A stretch of 64,000 nucleotides of DNA, taken from positions 5,752,501 through 5,816,500 of the forward strand of contig OX345637.1 in NCBI GenBank assembly GCA_947044365.1, read 5' to 3'. The stretch is from Petrosia ficiformis. Taxonomy: Eukaryota; Porifera; Demospongiae; Haplosclerida; Petrosiidae. This document shows positions 15,401 to 25,872 of the stretch, piece by piece. The notes under the pieces are model-generated. The model made no database searches. It was not told the DNA's origin and saw nothing but the letters and a program-made list of their open reading frames with translations. The translations under genes were made by a program, and so were the position numbers. Numbering within the stretch: position 1 is the first letter of the stretch; each line of letters begins with the position of its first letter.

Positions 15401-18400
15401 AACATTCTAAATGAATGCACACATGGTGCAGAACACTCCCCACAAGTGTGAAGTGTGATTGAAAAACAAGCTTAATTGACTTGCACATGCTTAATTGACT
15501 TGCACATGTGTGTTAAAACATACACAAGTATATTTGCTACAAAACGGTTTTGTGGCTTTAATCATGCACATGAAATGAAATAGGTGGAGCTACAAAGTGG
15601 GAGAAAGTTTAGAGCCAAAGCTAAATGTTGTAGCAGCCACTACCTCAAAAGAACTTTTTGATAGTCTGCAAGCCCATCCCTATAATTGCTTTCCATGAGG
15701 TTTAATGTATGTATATAATTATATGTATAAGTTTCTATCACTTACCTGAGTATACATTGTATATGTAGTTAAGGAAGTTGTGTTGTACCGTGGGGCTTGG
15801 TCAATTAATGGGCGTGGTGCATAAAACAATGTGTGCTCAAGCTACAGACCAGCAAGAAAATTCAGGAAGAATGTATTGTACAAGTAATAACTGTTGTGTA
15901 TAGCAGAGAAACAGTATAAAGATGATGCAAGAATCTTTAACAAATAATTACAGGAGCCCATAATGACATTGACCAGAAAGCGTAAGAGTAGGAGCAGTAA
16001 ACGACTACGCAATTAATTAAATTGGTCAAACTATCTGTCTGACCATCTGTTACTATTTTTCAAACCCATGTGTATACGTCTTCGTTAAACATGGCGTCTA
16101 CATCTAAACGATCTCCAAGGTTAGCCATAAAACGAACACGTCTGGAGGCAGAAAAGGAGTCACCTACACAATGTATTATCAGGAAAGTAAGAGCATGCTT
16201 TGAGGAAGCCGAGAAATAACTGTTTAGTCCTATTCAAGAATGTTTGACATCATTGCTTTCTGTCATTAAAGTGATTGCGGTGAAAGCTTCCTACTACTTT
16301 GTCAATGGCTTCACTAGGAACATCTTCACAGTCTACATGAGCCAGAATATCGCTCAATTCTTTTCTCTGTTATACAGGAAACTTAGTCCATGTAGTATAT
16401 AGTAGCTGTTCATAATCTAGAAGCCATATTTAACAAAGCCGTATACACGTGGGTTCTAAAAATAGTAACAAATGGTCAGACAGATAGTTTGACCAATTTA
16501 ATTAAATGCGTGGTCATTTACCGCTCCTACTCTTATGCTTTCTGGTCAACGTCATTTTTGGGCTTCTGATAACTATAATAAGTTGTTAAATTTCAGACAT
16601 GAGAAAGTCATCATTAAAACTGTGAAGGAGTACTTCAGTGTCTATCCACTTAGACTGCAGTTAGGATTACTTATTCAGGCCCCACTTGTCAAGTACACAG
16701 AATGGGTGGAGACACTAGTGCCATCAGCAATGATTGATAAATAGTCATCACAAAGCAATTATAGGGATACTTTTTCTCAATAAATCCTGTTTCAAGCAGT
16801 GGTTTGAGAGCAATAGCGTTCCAACATGATGAGTTGTGTTTCCATGTATTTGTTTGCTATCAGACGTATTCTAAAAGTTGTGAAACAGCAACTGTGAATT
16901 ATCTAAATTGTCAAAACTTTAAAATTGATAGGTTTTAGAATCCCCATTGCTATGTTTTATCCTTAGAAGATTTGAAGTGTGCTGGTACTTCATTTGAAGT
17001 TGAAATGTTCACAGTTTTGCAGGAAATGTGGTAATAGTCAGACAGACACACATACAAAATGAATATACAGTAACTCTCCGCTCTACCAATGTGGGTGAAC
17101 ATTTATTACACACACAATTACATTAGAAATGTCTATCAAATCAATTAAAATAGTCAAACCTGATCACGGTAAATGAACGAAGTTTTCCACTGAGAATAAT
17201 CTGAAAATGTTTCCAACCAAACATCAAGGGTGCATGTCCCTCCAGAATGATATTCATAGCTTTAAGACCTACATCAAACTGGTTTGCAAGGTGTTGTAAA
17301 TCTGATGATTTATAACGCTGTGGATAACAAACAAGAAGATGAAGTATGACAATATTACTAATTGAATTCTTACATTAATCAGTTTTTCCTGCCAAAGCTT
17401 CTGAGTCCTTGCTAATTTTTGAGCAGAATTGAACAGTTTTATTGCAATAGACACTATATGGTGTATATACATATATATGCATGTATGTAGGTATGTACAT
17501 CTATGTAACTATGTATGTACATACATATGTAAGTAGTATGTATGTATTGGGGCTGGAAGTCTGGAACGGATGCCCAGTTATCTGGATAATTATCCATGAG
17601 CTGAACATCCAGACAGGTTTCTTTGCATCTGGATGTTTGTTTAATGTTTACGCATGTGCAAAAAACAAACATGTGAAATCAAAATTCAAATAAAATGGCG
17701 GTTGATAATCATCATTACCAGCTTTTTAGATCACAGAATGATCTGTAAAAAGTTTTTAAAACACCAATGCTGCTTGTATAAACATCTATTTGCAGTTTAT
17801 TACAGTCAAAAGGTGAGTACAATTTATTTGCAAACGTGTAAAAGTCATGAATTTTTAAAAGACATTATCTGGGTACCCAACCATTACTCGAACGAATGGA
17901 TATCTGGATGGTAAAGACAGGATGTGTTTCAGCCCTAGTATGTATGTATGTATGTAATGTATGTGTATGTATGTATGTAATGTATGTGTATGTATGTGTG
18001 TATGTATCCATATATTTTATGGATACTGGTGGACAGCCAGAATTCCACGAGTTACTTCCTCCTCTCTTACGTGGCCCTGCACTTCACTTGATTTTTTTCA
18101 ATGCCTCTCATGATCTTACTCTAACAGTGGAAGTACACTTTCGTCACGAATGTCTTTGACATATAAAACCAGCTCTGCATGTATGCATGTATATGTGTAT
18201 GTATGGTATGTATGTATGTATGTATGTATGTCCCCTGTCTAGATACGGTGGGGATGTTGAGGATCTCAATGACCATGCAAGCTACATGTATACCGGTGGT
18301 AGACATACTGTCATTTATTAGGATTACCCATGCTGGTAATATCAACTGGTAGAGATCAGACAGAATGGTTCTTGTGACTTGAAAGTCGTAGCTGGTTTCA

Positions 18401-21400
18401 TCCTTGTTCCACTAATGTCACAAGAACTAAGGAGATGTATTGGGCCCCACAAGCCAATTATTACCTATCCATGAAAAAGGAGTCAAACAGAACTTTAAAG
18501 TCAAGGAAAAGGGAAAGAGAAAGGGAAAAGGAGCAACCATTAGTTAATTATGAGGATTAAAAACAAAGCTGACAGGAGTCTGTAAAACCAATCCACGCTG
18601 TGCCTGACAACCTTTTATTTTAGCAACATAGAGCATTAGATAATATTGATTCCCGTATTTCACATCCATAAAGAAGAGCTTTCTTTGCTAGGAACTTAGT
18701 AATTACAAAATTGATATTGCAGCCTTGAGTGAACCCACAAGACCTGAGGAAGGACATCTTGAAGGAGGATATACCTTTTATTGGAGAGAGAAATGTATAG
18801 ATGAGCCAAGAGAAGCAGGAGTTGGGTTTGCCATTAGTACTAAGTTCCTTAGGAAGTGCCAAAGTGACCCAATTGGTGTTTCAGAGAAACTAATGAAGTT
18901 TCGTTTAACTGTTGGAAAAGATGACATCATCGCCATTAGTGTGTATGCTCCTACATTACCTAATAGTGATTAGGATATAAGCAGCCATTTTATGAGTCCT
19001 TGCATTGGTTACTCAATTCTATCAGGTAAGCTTATCATCTTGGGGGACTTTAATGCTAGAGATGCCCAAACTTGGAATGGTAATTTGGGTACCATATTGG
19101 AGAAACGAAAAGTAATGGGGTGTTACTTTTTGAACTTGGTACCAGGTACAATCTATGTAACACCAACACAATTTTTCAACAAAAGACAAATCATTAGCAA
19201 TTAATCAACTACATCACAACCAGGAGAAAAGACAAGTGTAACTAACATCCATGAAACAAGGGTTATGAGAGGTGCAGAATGTTAGATAGATCATCATCTG
19301 GTGAGGTCTGTCATCTCTAAAACTCCATCAAACTATCACAAACCACGCACTTTAATTACCTCTAAGTTAAATGTTGCTAGAAAGAATGTCACCTAGTGAG
19401 ATTATGTGTCAGCACCAGGATACTCTCAAAGATGAGTTGATCATAGAGGAGTCTGAGACCATTGAGGAAAAATGGAGAAAGCTTAAATAAACAGTATCTG
19501 GGAGTGAAGAAGAAACACAAGTATTGGTTTGAGAAAAACAATACTAAAATCACCATATTATTGAATAAAAAATCAGGCGTTCAAGCGAGTGTTATCTTCA
19601 GGATTTGCAGAGGAGTACAAACATTTGAGGGACAACACCCAAAAATATCAAAGAATATAGGTGATGGATAGACAGGGCAGAACGCAGTGAGCAGTATGCC
19701 AGAGCTGATAATGTTAGACAAATATATGAGAATATTCATGAACTGTATGGGTCTTCCGTTTCCATTTCCAAGAATATCCTTCCAGATCGTTCAGTAGAGT
19801 GGGTGCAGTAGACATACATTGTATGTGCAAGTCTGCTTGACACCAATGATCAGTTTGATGGGAAATCATCATCATTATCATCATGGATGTATGTATGTAT
19901 GTATGTATGTATGTATATATGCTATACATATTTACTTACCACAAACAAATGCTTCATGGGCAAATTTTGTACTTCTTTTACGAGTAACTCTGTACCATTG
20001 ATCAAATAGTGTTAGGCATGCATCAGCAGTATACTCAAATATACTGCTAATAGGAGCAACACCATCGTTCACAGAGAAATCACCCCTAAAAGCATCATAA
20101 ATAAAATATTAATAAATTTACTTTCCTTAAAAGTAACTTTCTTACTTCTCTAAGAATGCCTTCAGACCTTCAACAAGTTTCTCTGGAGAGACATTAGTAA
20201 GACCTTCTATACACTGTACAATGAAACCTTCGTGAATTGAATCTCGAGTTAAAGTAGAGGATCTATAACAAGAATAATGTTTTATTAAACAGACTATACA
20301 AAATTCCATAGTGAGCTAAATATTAATTAAAATATTTGTGGATAATTAGATATCCCAAATGGATATTGGTGTCACATACAAAATGTATATGACTGTTTTT
20401 TGAGACGTTAGTATGAATTCCAATTTCACTAAAGTCTGTCTGCTTAATGCTTTTTCTTTTAGTAACTACATGTATATCGCCACACTAGGTCTTATGTCCT
20501 ACTAAATTTCCCAAGTTGCCCTGATGATAACTCTTAATATCTGTAGTACCAGAAGCCATCCCTTGTTTTGACATTGGTCACATTTATGTAAGATCAAATA
20601 CATAATTATCTGTACCTTTGCATACCTCCCGGATATCCAAACCATGTTTGCATCATTGCATTTTTGGCTTTTTGTGTAAATGTAATTATACCCTTATGCT
20701 GTACTTATACCCTGCTATAATGGTGTTACTATGTGTTATAGCTTCCCAGTTTACTGTTAAAGTGGAAATAGCATCGCACATGCATGAATTAGAAAATTGT
20801 GTGGGTAGGGCATTACAGAAACAACTGTTGTTAGCTCCAAAATACTTTACAAGATTCAAGATGCTAACTTCGAGAGCTGAAGTATTAACAAAGCCACAGA
20901 TGTGAAATTCATGTTCCTTAGTCGCAGGAAGACACGAAGGCAAAAGTATTATACTTCAATAGACCTTGTGCTTATTCTATAACTATAACATGTAAGTATA
21001 TGTAGCTGTATACATCATGTGCATTATCCATCTACACATTTACTTCCATTTGCTTAAAGATGCAGCTCGATCGAAGTTTCACTGTTGTTAGTTGTCTAGA
21101 GATTTTGAGAACAATACACACAGGCAGACAGACAGAAAACCTGATTACAGTAACCCTCTGGTTCACCTACACCAGTGAGGATTAATAAAAGAAACTGTCA
21201 GACCCACTAATTGTTCTTAGAGACCCAACAGTATGACTCCATGTAATTATCAGGATAATGTTAAATACCAAATTTCAAATCCAATGCTAGAGATCATGCC
21301 AATTAAGCAAAAGGGCTACACAAGTACAAAGTTCACCTGTGCATCCAGTATGCAAGGATGATGTATAAAGGAAAGTCAACAGGAAAAAGAGCTTCAAACT

Positions 21401-24400
21401 GATCTTTGTGCTGAAGAATTTTCATTATTGACTCATCATAATCACCATAAAATAACATCTGTATTGTTTCCTACAAAAACATTATAGACTGATTATTTTT
21501 AACATGATAGTGACATAGAATATTATATTAGAGAATATGGTAGCCTAGGTTTGTAATTTTGATAATCTTAAAGGTCATTCACATTGACAACAGAAAAAAT
21601 GTCATAACTTCAGTTTAGAGAGATCAATAATCTTTTTACCTTCACCATTTTCATATAATTATAATTATCCTTCCCCTTCTTTTTTGTGAATGTCAAATTC
21701 AATCTAATTTGATGTCATTGTGAATGTGAACAGACTTTTAGAAACACTGAAATCATCATCAAACTGCTTTCAATGATAGAAATGGATTTTATAGGATAAG
21801 TGAATTTTCAATGAGTGAGAAGAAACATGATTACTCAATGTCAGCAAAAGTCTATGGAAATGTAAACCTCAAAAGTGATACTTTCCAAATGTTAACACTC
21901 CACCAAGAGTGGAATTAAAATTGATGGAAAATTCATATTCCTCAGTAATTGTTGTTCTTTGAGTTGCACTATATTATGGAGCTGCAAACATAATATAATG
22001 CAGAGTGTGAATCATGACTTTATAATGATAAGCAGGTTGAGTTAGAAATGTAAGAAAGCAAAATAGCCTCTAACAAAGCAAGTCCTAAAATTTAGTTGTA
22101 TTTACAACAGTGTAATCACTTCTATAAAATAATTATAAGCCTGGACACACACACAACACACAGTTATGCTGAGATTCACAGTCCTAACAACTGACTAAAG
22201 TTGATATTTAACAGAGGTGGTATACTGATTCTCATTATCAGAAAGAAAACTACAGTCCATGAATTGCCAATTAATCATGTTAGTTAATGTTTTTACTGCT
22301 TGAAGCTCTCTTCAAGCAGTAAAAAGGTTAACTAACATGATGAATTGGCAATTCATGGACTAGATAAGATAAGCAATTTGGAAACATCCCAATGTAAAAA
22401 CTACTACATCTTACATACTGTTATACATGTACCTCAGACAAATCTATCAAAACATTGAAAATAGTTGTAAAATGTTAGATAATCCCATCAAATTAGATAT
22501 CAAAACTATCACAAATGAATATCTATACTTAAAAACACACAAAATACTCACCTCTCGTTCAATAGTATAACATAATAAAATAACATCATGAAGAAGTCTT
22601 GGACTCCATTCACCAACTGCAGTAGACATACAAACTCTATCTCTGACTCTATCACGAATAATTTTGGCAAGTAAACTATGATTTTCAGACTGTTTGGGTA
22701 TTAGTATAGCCCATCCTATGGGAAATATATGACATCAGGTGAATAACTGTTATCATTTTTATTTATAACTACATACAACAGGAATTTTCAATCCCAAATC
22801 CAAACAGCTTGTCTCTCAAACTGAAGGTTATTTGAGGTCTTCTATAGTTTATATCTGATGGTAGTTCATCAGAAAAGTTATTGACCTTAAAAACAAACAA
22901 CACATATTTCTTTTTTGCAACATTTCATCTTCATCAGGCATCATCTTAAAACAGACTAAATACATTTCAGACTCCACAAACTTTATACTCTATTAAACCA
23001 GACTAACTACCTTAAGCATACTATTAATTGCGTGTACTAAATTTAGCGAAATTAGCGACAGGCATCAGAATCGCTAATATTAAGCTATGCAATAATTAAA
23101 TTTTAATTAGTTATTGTGTTTAACCTTTTTTAAGGCGAGTGCTTCAAAGCTGTGGGTAACGCCCACTTCTATACTCGCCTGTATAAGTTCCACATTTTAA
23201 ACATGATTGAGTTTTAACTTACTTAGTTTGCCAGAAGACATTCTGAGAAAGCCATAGATACCAAAATCACGCTTCGTTAGTAACAAAAAAGTATTATGGC
23301 GAGCGTTTGAAAGTACTGTCGTCAGTGTCAACGCCCACACTTAGCGTCTTCATCAATTCTTTCGCTTGTAACTTTGAAATCACTCAACTGGTAGCTTCGA
23401 TATTTGCACTGTCTTATAGAAAATTTAGTAGGCTATCTTGTGTAAAAGTATGGTAGAAAAATATCAAAAGATCTCCATAGTGCGCGCGCAAATGCGAGGT
23501 GTGGTATAATTACGCAAATATGCGCTTATGGACACTGTGTGCAATGGATTAGTATGAACGTGATCAACTTAGAGATCTCTAGTCCTTTGGCAAACGACCA
23601 ACAACCTGCTCCAGCGGTAAGCCTCCATCTCTACGCTGCTTGATTTCTGCAATTGCATGACCATCAAAAGAATTTTCAGCCTCATGTTTAACAGATGGGA
23701 TTTCATCTATTCTTGGCCTCCAGGTTGTACGATATACATGATAACCTCGTAGGCCACATCGAAAGCTAAAAGTCAAAGAAGCTATTTTACTAAAATTTAG
23801 TCCTAGCACCACACGTTGTGCACGTTGTATCACGTGTCAAAGAAAAAGAAATTATGTCTCTTTTCTGATGTTAATCAGTATTATTATCCAAGGTGTTATT
23901 CTTTTTAAAAATTTGGATTTTGGACAAAAACGATAAAATTAGTAACGCTAAATGTGAGATTGGTAGAAAACGCTAATTTTAGTAGACGCAATCAATAGTA
24001 TGCTTAATAAGGTATATGATGTCATCAAAAATAGCATTTATGATGATTGATTGTTGTTTACGAAACATTAGCCTTCAAACTACAAACAGCTTTCATTGTT
24101 GGCAAGTATGTTTTCAATCCCCTATACTTCCAAATTGTCAATTGTCATCGTCTGATTGGCAAAAGTGTTCTGAATCTGTTCTATTAAATTTCTGATTGTG
24201 ATTGTCCGAACTATGTCATTTAATCTTATGTGGAGGGTGTTCTCTGTCTCTACTATATATTATGTCCCAATGTGGAATACAGTATGTAAGATAGAGATGC
24301 CCTCTTCATAAGGTTAAATGGACACTGTTTAGACATTAACAAACACAGATCTAAACAAGTTTCTGTGCCTTATTTCACCCAACAATGACATCATTATAAT

Positions 24401-25743
24401 TATTATAAGAAATGTTTAAAGCGATGTAAATGTAATGTAATGTACATAACACACATAATATTGGTACAATACATGAAACTATTATTTAACATTACACATG
24501 CTAAGCTACATAAGTATAACATTGATAATTACCTGTGTCCCTCTGCTTTTCTGAAGACACTAATGGGTAGATTGCCACTGTCAGGTTTTGATTCCCATGT
24601 CCAACGAATGATTTAAGTTGTTGTCTGTAGTCATTTGAAACAATCACAATGGGGAATCGACAATGCTTTAATGAAGGATCATCCTCAGCCTCTTGTAATA
24701 ACTGTGATTGTGTCTTGTCTGCAAGAATGAGTAATGCTTTCAGGTTAGAGTACTGTTCGTACCTCCTCTTGATCTTACTGACTGTATCTCTATTATTTCC
24801 GCTTAGTCTATGATGCTGAACAAAAGCACAATCTGATTGTGGAGCTGGTGTATCCTCTAGTACTAGAGTACACCATGGTATGACTGGTATATGCTCTGGT
24901 AAACTAGCAGTGCATGTAATAATGAAATCTCTATCATAACCAGTCTTTTTGATACGGGTTTCTGAAATGAATGGACAAAATAGACATGAAATGAATGAAA
25001 CAATACTGAGTTATTAATCTTTCCCCTCCTCCAAGATTTTAAATGGCTTTCAATACATGTAATAATCAATTAATATAGCCATGTGATAGCCAATAATTAA
25101 ACATGATGTATGTTGTTAGTACATGAGGGAGTCCGGACATGCACTATTTATGTTGTGGTTACTAAAGTTTGACCTTTTAGGTTGTGTTGTTTAGTTAACT
25201 ATAACTATAACTAAAACCCCTTTCAGTAAGGCATTGTGAAATTTAGTTAACTAAATTACAGGTCTGCAGCAATAACTACAACTAACTGAAATGAAAATTG
25301 GGTGCTTTTAGTTAGTTAGCTAAAACTAAAGCCTTTTATATAGTAAGCCTGATCATGATTAGTTAATTAACTATAACTATAACTAAAATTGTAGACTAAA
25401 AGTGGTCAGTATTGTCATACTAAACAAAACTACAGTTTTATTTGGTGGTATTTCATGACCCATCAACAATCTAGTGCAAACCTTGTACATATTCACAGGT
25501 TGAAATCACTGAGCACTTTATAAGTATGGACGCAACAAATACTTTAACACATTAAAAATAGTGACTGGAGGCTGTAATATTATGGCGAATGGAAGTAAAA
25601 ATAAAACCTTGACTAAATTGACATAACTTGCATTATTATTACATACAATAATTATAATCATATAATTATGTATATATGAACCTACCAACAATAGGAACGT
25701 CTTTTGCTTCTGGCAAACGCAGCCATTTAGCTATTCCGGCCAT
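1..25743 (-). CDS. Gene C: long RNF213/mysterin-like AAA+ protein, 5' 26 exons (runs off left edge)
   Basis: Spliced minus-strand gene. Exons by my reading: 25686-25743, 24533-24961, 22552-22715, 21337-21470, 20146-20262, 19940-20085, 17374-17453, 17160-17317, 15165-15330, 14772-14978, 13446-13535, 12639-12727, 9005-9224, 8452-8511, 7165-7700, 5872-7084, 5678-5813, 5431-5576, 4724-4855, 3888-4118, 2416-2784, 1856-1936, 1553-1690, 1367-1466, 945-1123, 487-645. All have GT-AG borders, and phases chain without a stop for about 1,846 codons. It starts MAGIAKWLRLPEAKD, as A and B do. Residues 1-1289 match A and B. Beyond that it alone carries a block with TTNEEVELFF, then a P-loop GLPGCGKTH near residue 1,734 and a following LLGYVEDYNTG segment, which I recognise as the RNF213-type entry into the AAA+ core. 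The exon 22 acceptor (1936) is the least certain junction. The RING/E3 part would lie left of the window. Confidence 0.68.
487..645 (-). CDS. Gene C exon 26: post-P-loop segment
   Basis: 53 codons, DANEDEVQKFCRSLADKINW then FFFDYFLLGYVEDYNTGLSL, ending in a GT donor at 486. The FxxxLLGYxxDxxTG pattern fits the RNF213-family segment after the first P-loop. This is the last gene C exon I can place; the gene continues to the left of position 1. Confidence 0.6.
945..1466 (-). CDS. Gene C exons 24-25: AAA+ P-loop split by an intron
   Basis: Exon 24 (1367-1466) ends ...RFQVVNGLPG with one base of the next codon, and exon 25 (945-1123) begins CGKTHYIRKQLKSGF. Together they give a Walker A motif, GLPGCGKTH, preceded by a hydrophobic strand. 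About 45 residues later comes FNVAIYLNISLIL, a strand of the type that follows in RNF213-like AAA+ modules. Lys of GKT is present, so ATP binding is plausible; a Walker B is not seen before the window ends. Confidence 0.7.
2416..2784 (-). CDS. Gene C exon 21: pre-AAA block, RNF213-like
   Basis: 369-nt open exon, 123 codons. The end (SFQLLRCSLSTTNEEVELFF followed by an ILGINTLTLEVQQ strand) resembles the RNF213-family stretch just upstream of the P-loop, where a CxxTTxEEVELF-type motif precedes a hydrophobic strand. Recognition is by eye and needs a profile search. Confidence 0.65.
3274..3634. mobile_element. MITE copy, gene C intron 20
   Basis: Left end CATGATTGCTTTCCACAG, right end CACAAAGCAATCATAGGGATA. 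About 360 bp and no coding capacity. Confidence 0.55.
3888..5813 (-). CDS. Gene C exons 17-20: segment absent from short paralogues
   Basis: Four exons (5678-5813, 5431-5576, 4724-4855, 3888-4118) that A and B lack. They encode GETHELVMKTMSSIFDTG, DRTCTDKQVTKWTVDEINEF, IMKDAKEVLKNYSHLQYLGH and LEETKNQLSEIKTANRESRN followed by YPELSYISIPKMRVLYDKLA. Phases chain 0-1-0-0-0. The arrangement, a helical linker ahead of the AAA+ core, is what I would expect of the RNF213 family. Assignment rests on the downstream exons. Confidence 0.65.
5872..7084 (-). CDS. Gene C exon 16: large helical exon
   Basis: 1,213 nt, about 404 codons in this frame, with the shared motifs TQRGCVIIDKCIDYYL, LRVSEGITAIIDIFEACDK and LRGAMQFIFPFFNKECSLSE. 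It is somewhat longer than the A and B copies (insertions around NKTEDKLNNS and HHEDYYDDV). It ends at CFNRAE and joins 5678-5813 in phase 0, at the point where the short paralogues switch to the coiled-coil module. Confidence 0.8.
7165..7700 (-). CDS. Gene C exon 15: helical domain
   Basis: Open 536-nt exon beginning EIFTPLDKTKVDTYELLLEK and ending SPNYPELSQ. Very close to the A copy and more distant from B. Phase 0 in and 2 out as in the other two copies. Confidence 0.8.
7795..7960. repeat. tRNA-like inverted pair, gene C intron 14
   Basis: Minus strand at about 7800-7880 has a box A-like TAGCTTAGATGATAAGAC, an anticodon-loop-like TTAGTAA (AGT, Thr) and a box B-like GGTTCGAATTCC. A second partial head runs on the plus strand at 7907-7955 (AACTCAGATC..., CTGACTAGTAATCAG). 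Mismatches in stems rule out a functional tRNA; tRNA-derived SINE heads are likely. Confidence 0.5.
8019..8335. mobile_element. MITE fragment and C18 tract, gene C intron 14
   Basis: Starts TATCCCTATGATTGCTTTGC. The interior (TGCTGGGTTCTGAAGTAGTG, then GTAGCTCAAGCAC) matches the copies at 38742 and 43868. A run of about 18 C lies near 8300-8318. The right end is unclear. Confidence 0.5.
9365..12607. repeat. 3.2-kb minisatellite, 17-bp unit, in gene C intron 12
   Basis: About 190 tandem copies of a 17-bp unit of the type CACTATAGTTAATACAT/C, with marked variants (GAACCACTATAGATAATAC, ACTACTGTTAATAC, CCCCTATAG). Variants recur in order: the rare block atacacccct starts at 9501, 10005, 10509 and 10893, giving a 504-bp higher-order period, then one 120-bp shorter. 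The equivalent introns of A (51538-51715) and B (32609-33014) lack the array. Confidence 0.95.
14213..14720. repeat. Degenerate TAG/TAA trinucleotide-rich tract, gene C intron 10
   Basis: Interrupted runs of AATAGTAATAGTAA with short unique spacers, including three repeats of ATTACATTGACTT. Absent from the matching intron of A. Confidence 0.8.
15678..16771. mobile_element. MITE (TATCCCTATAATTGCTTTG ends) carrying a nested element
   Basis: Left end ATCCCTATAATTGCTTTCC, right end CACAAAGCAATTATAGGGAT. The gene A copy (55513-55836) is uninterrupted. In C the middle is replaced by the 15956-16562 inverted-repeat element. Confidence 0.7.
15956..16562. mobile_element. 607-bp TIR element nested in a MITE
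   Basis: Inverted repeats of about 140 bp: left arm has TGACCAGAAAGCGTAAGAGT, right arm ends ACTCTTATGCTTTCTGGTCA. A short frame at 16091 (MASTSKRSPRLAIKRTRLEA) ends after about 42 codons. No transposase is visible. Confidence 0.75.
17936..18231. repeat. TATG microsatellites, gene C intron 6
   Basis: GTATGTATGTAATGTATGTG-type runs at 17939-18008 and 18178-18231, with further GTAT runs at 17475-17545 and 19886-19920. Similar runs occur in gene A at 56545-56625, 57003-57048 and 57242-57282. Confidence 0.9.
18240..19885 (+). mobile_element. LINE remnant with endonuclease domain, gene C intron 6
   Basis: The 5' part (18240-18600) resembles the 5' region of a CR1/L2-type LINE. The endonuclease follows in broken frames: 18725-18970 (VGFAISTKFL, GVSEKLMKFRL, AISVYAPTLPNSD), 18992-19204 (LIILGDFNARDAQTWNG) and 19462-19671 (KKHKYWFEKNNTKI). 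The reverse transcriptase is missing. A (TCA)n-type tail at 19866-19884 marks the 3' end. Antisense to the gene. Confidence 0.75.
20735..21190. repeat. R1-related repeat, gene C intron 4
   Basis: Ends GATTACAGTAACCCTCTGGT...GTGAGGATTAATAAAAG like R1; the interior is diverged. Gene A has a copy at 58010-58460. Confidence 0.45.
22254..22361. repeat. 108-bp near-perfect hairpin, gene C intron 3
   Basis: Arms of about 50 nt, from AGTCCATGAATTGCCAATT to ACTGCTTGAAG, with a 4-6 nt centre, then the exact complement. Only three or four mismatches. Confidence 0.85.
23010..24012. mobile_element. 1.0-kb TIR element with TA duplication in gene C intron 2
   Basis: Ends CCTTAAGCATACTAT and its inverse; TIRs of about 35 bp contain ATTGCGT and TACTAAA. 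Gene A has the empty site (actaacTAtatgat at about 60262-60275); gene C has TA on both sides, as expected of Tc1/mariner-type insertion. The minus strand 23579-23833 encodes a HIRAN-like remnant. A shorter relative with similar ends may be present at 46165-46370. Confidence 0.75.
23579..23833 (-). pseudogene. HIRAN-like domain remnant inside TIR element
   Basis: Open frame of about 84 codons containing FRCGLRGYHVYRTTWRPRID, then HEAENSFDGHAIAEI and a terminal VVGRLPKD. The order GYHVY - W.P - E..N..D..A - VG.LP is the pattern of HIRAN-type domains that occur in many invertebrate orphan proteins. No Met or downstream exon assures expression; it is probably cargo or the remains of a transposon protein. 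Confidence 0.5.
25185..25425. repeat. TAGTTAACTATAACTA-rich tract, intron 1 of gene C
   Basis: Inverted and direct copies of TTAGTTAACTATAACTATAA and AGTTAGTTAGCTAAAACTAA. Gene A intron 1 has the same at 61370-61600; B lacks it. A relaxed form is seen at 2240-2370. Confidence 0.6.
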
Positions 25744-25818
25744 GATAGTGAAGCTGCTACGATTATATCTTTCTTTGCAGCAACATTGTACACAGCACAG
25801 CGTGCAAACAATGTAAAG

Positions 25819-25846
25819 GGTGTGGTTCGTATTTTCTGGTTATAAA
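25819..25846 (-). promoter_or_regulatory. Conserved 28-bp upstream element, gene C
   Basis: About 76 bp upstream of the gene C ATG. Forward-strand text contains GTGTGGTTCGTATTTTCTGG followed by TTATAAA. Identical blocks precede A and B. On the coding strand it reads as a TTTATAAC box followed by an A-rich stretch, so it may be a TATA-type core promoter with an adjacent site. Confidence 0.5.
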
Positions 25847-25872
25847 TATTATCAGCTGTATGTACAGATAAC

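Larger units (their letters stand above)
15545..17112. repeat. Dispersed repeat R1 copy, split by nested insertions (gene C introns 8-9)
   Basis: Outer parts (15545-15678 and 16772-17112) align with the uninterrupted copy at 1-432: GCACATGAAATGAAAT..., ...GTAGCAGCCACTAC, ...GAGTTGTGTTTCCATGTA, ...CAGTAACTCTCC. Between lies a MITE (15678-16771) that itself contains another TIR element. Confidence 0.7.

Noticed and set aside
17454..18345. Several short open frames rich in Met-Tyr-Val-Cys
   Set aside because: Arise from TATG/CATA microsatellites.
22765..22888. Possible extra exon (VNNFSDELPSDIN...RDKLFGF) in gene C, also in A at 60018-60139
   Set aside because: It has an AG before it and is conserved, but its reading phase (0) does not fit exon 2 (phase 1 out), and exon 3 joins exon 2 correctly without it. 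B keeps only a piece. Could be a relic or an alternative exon.
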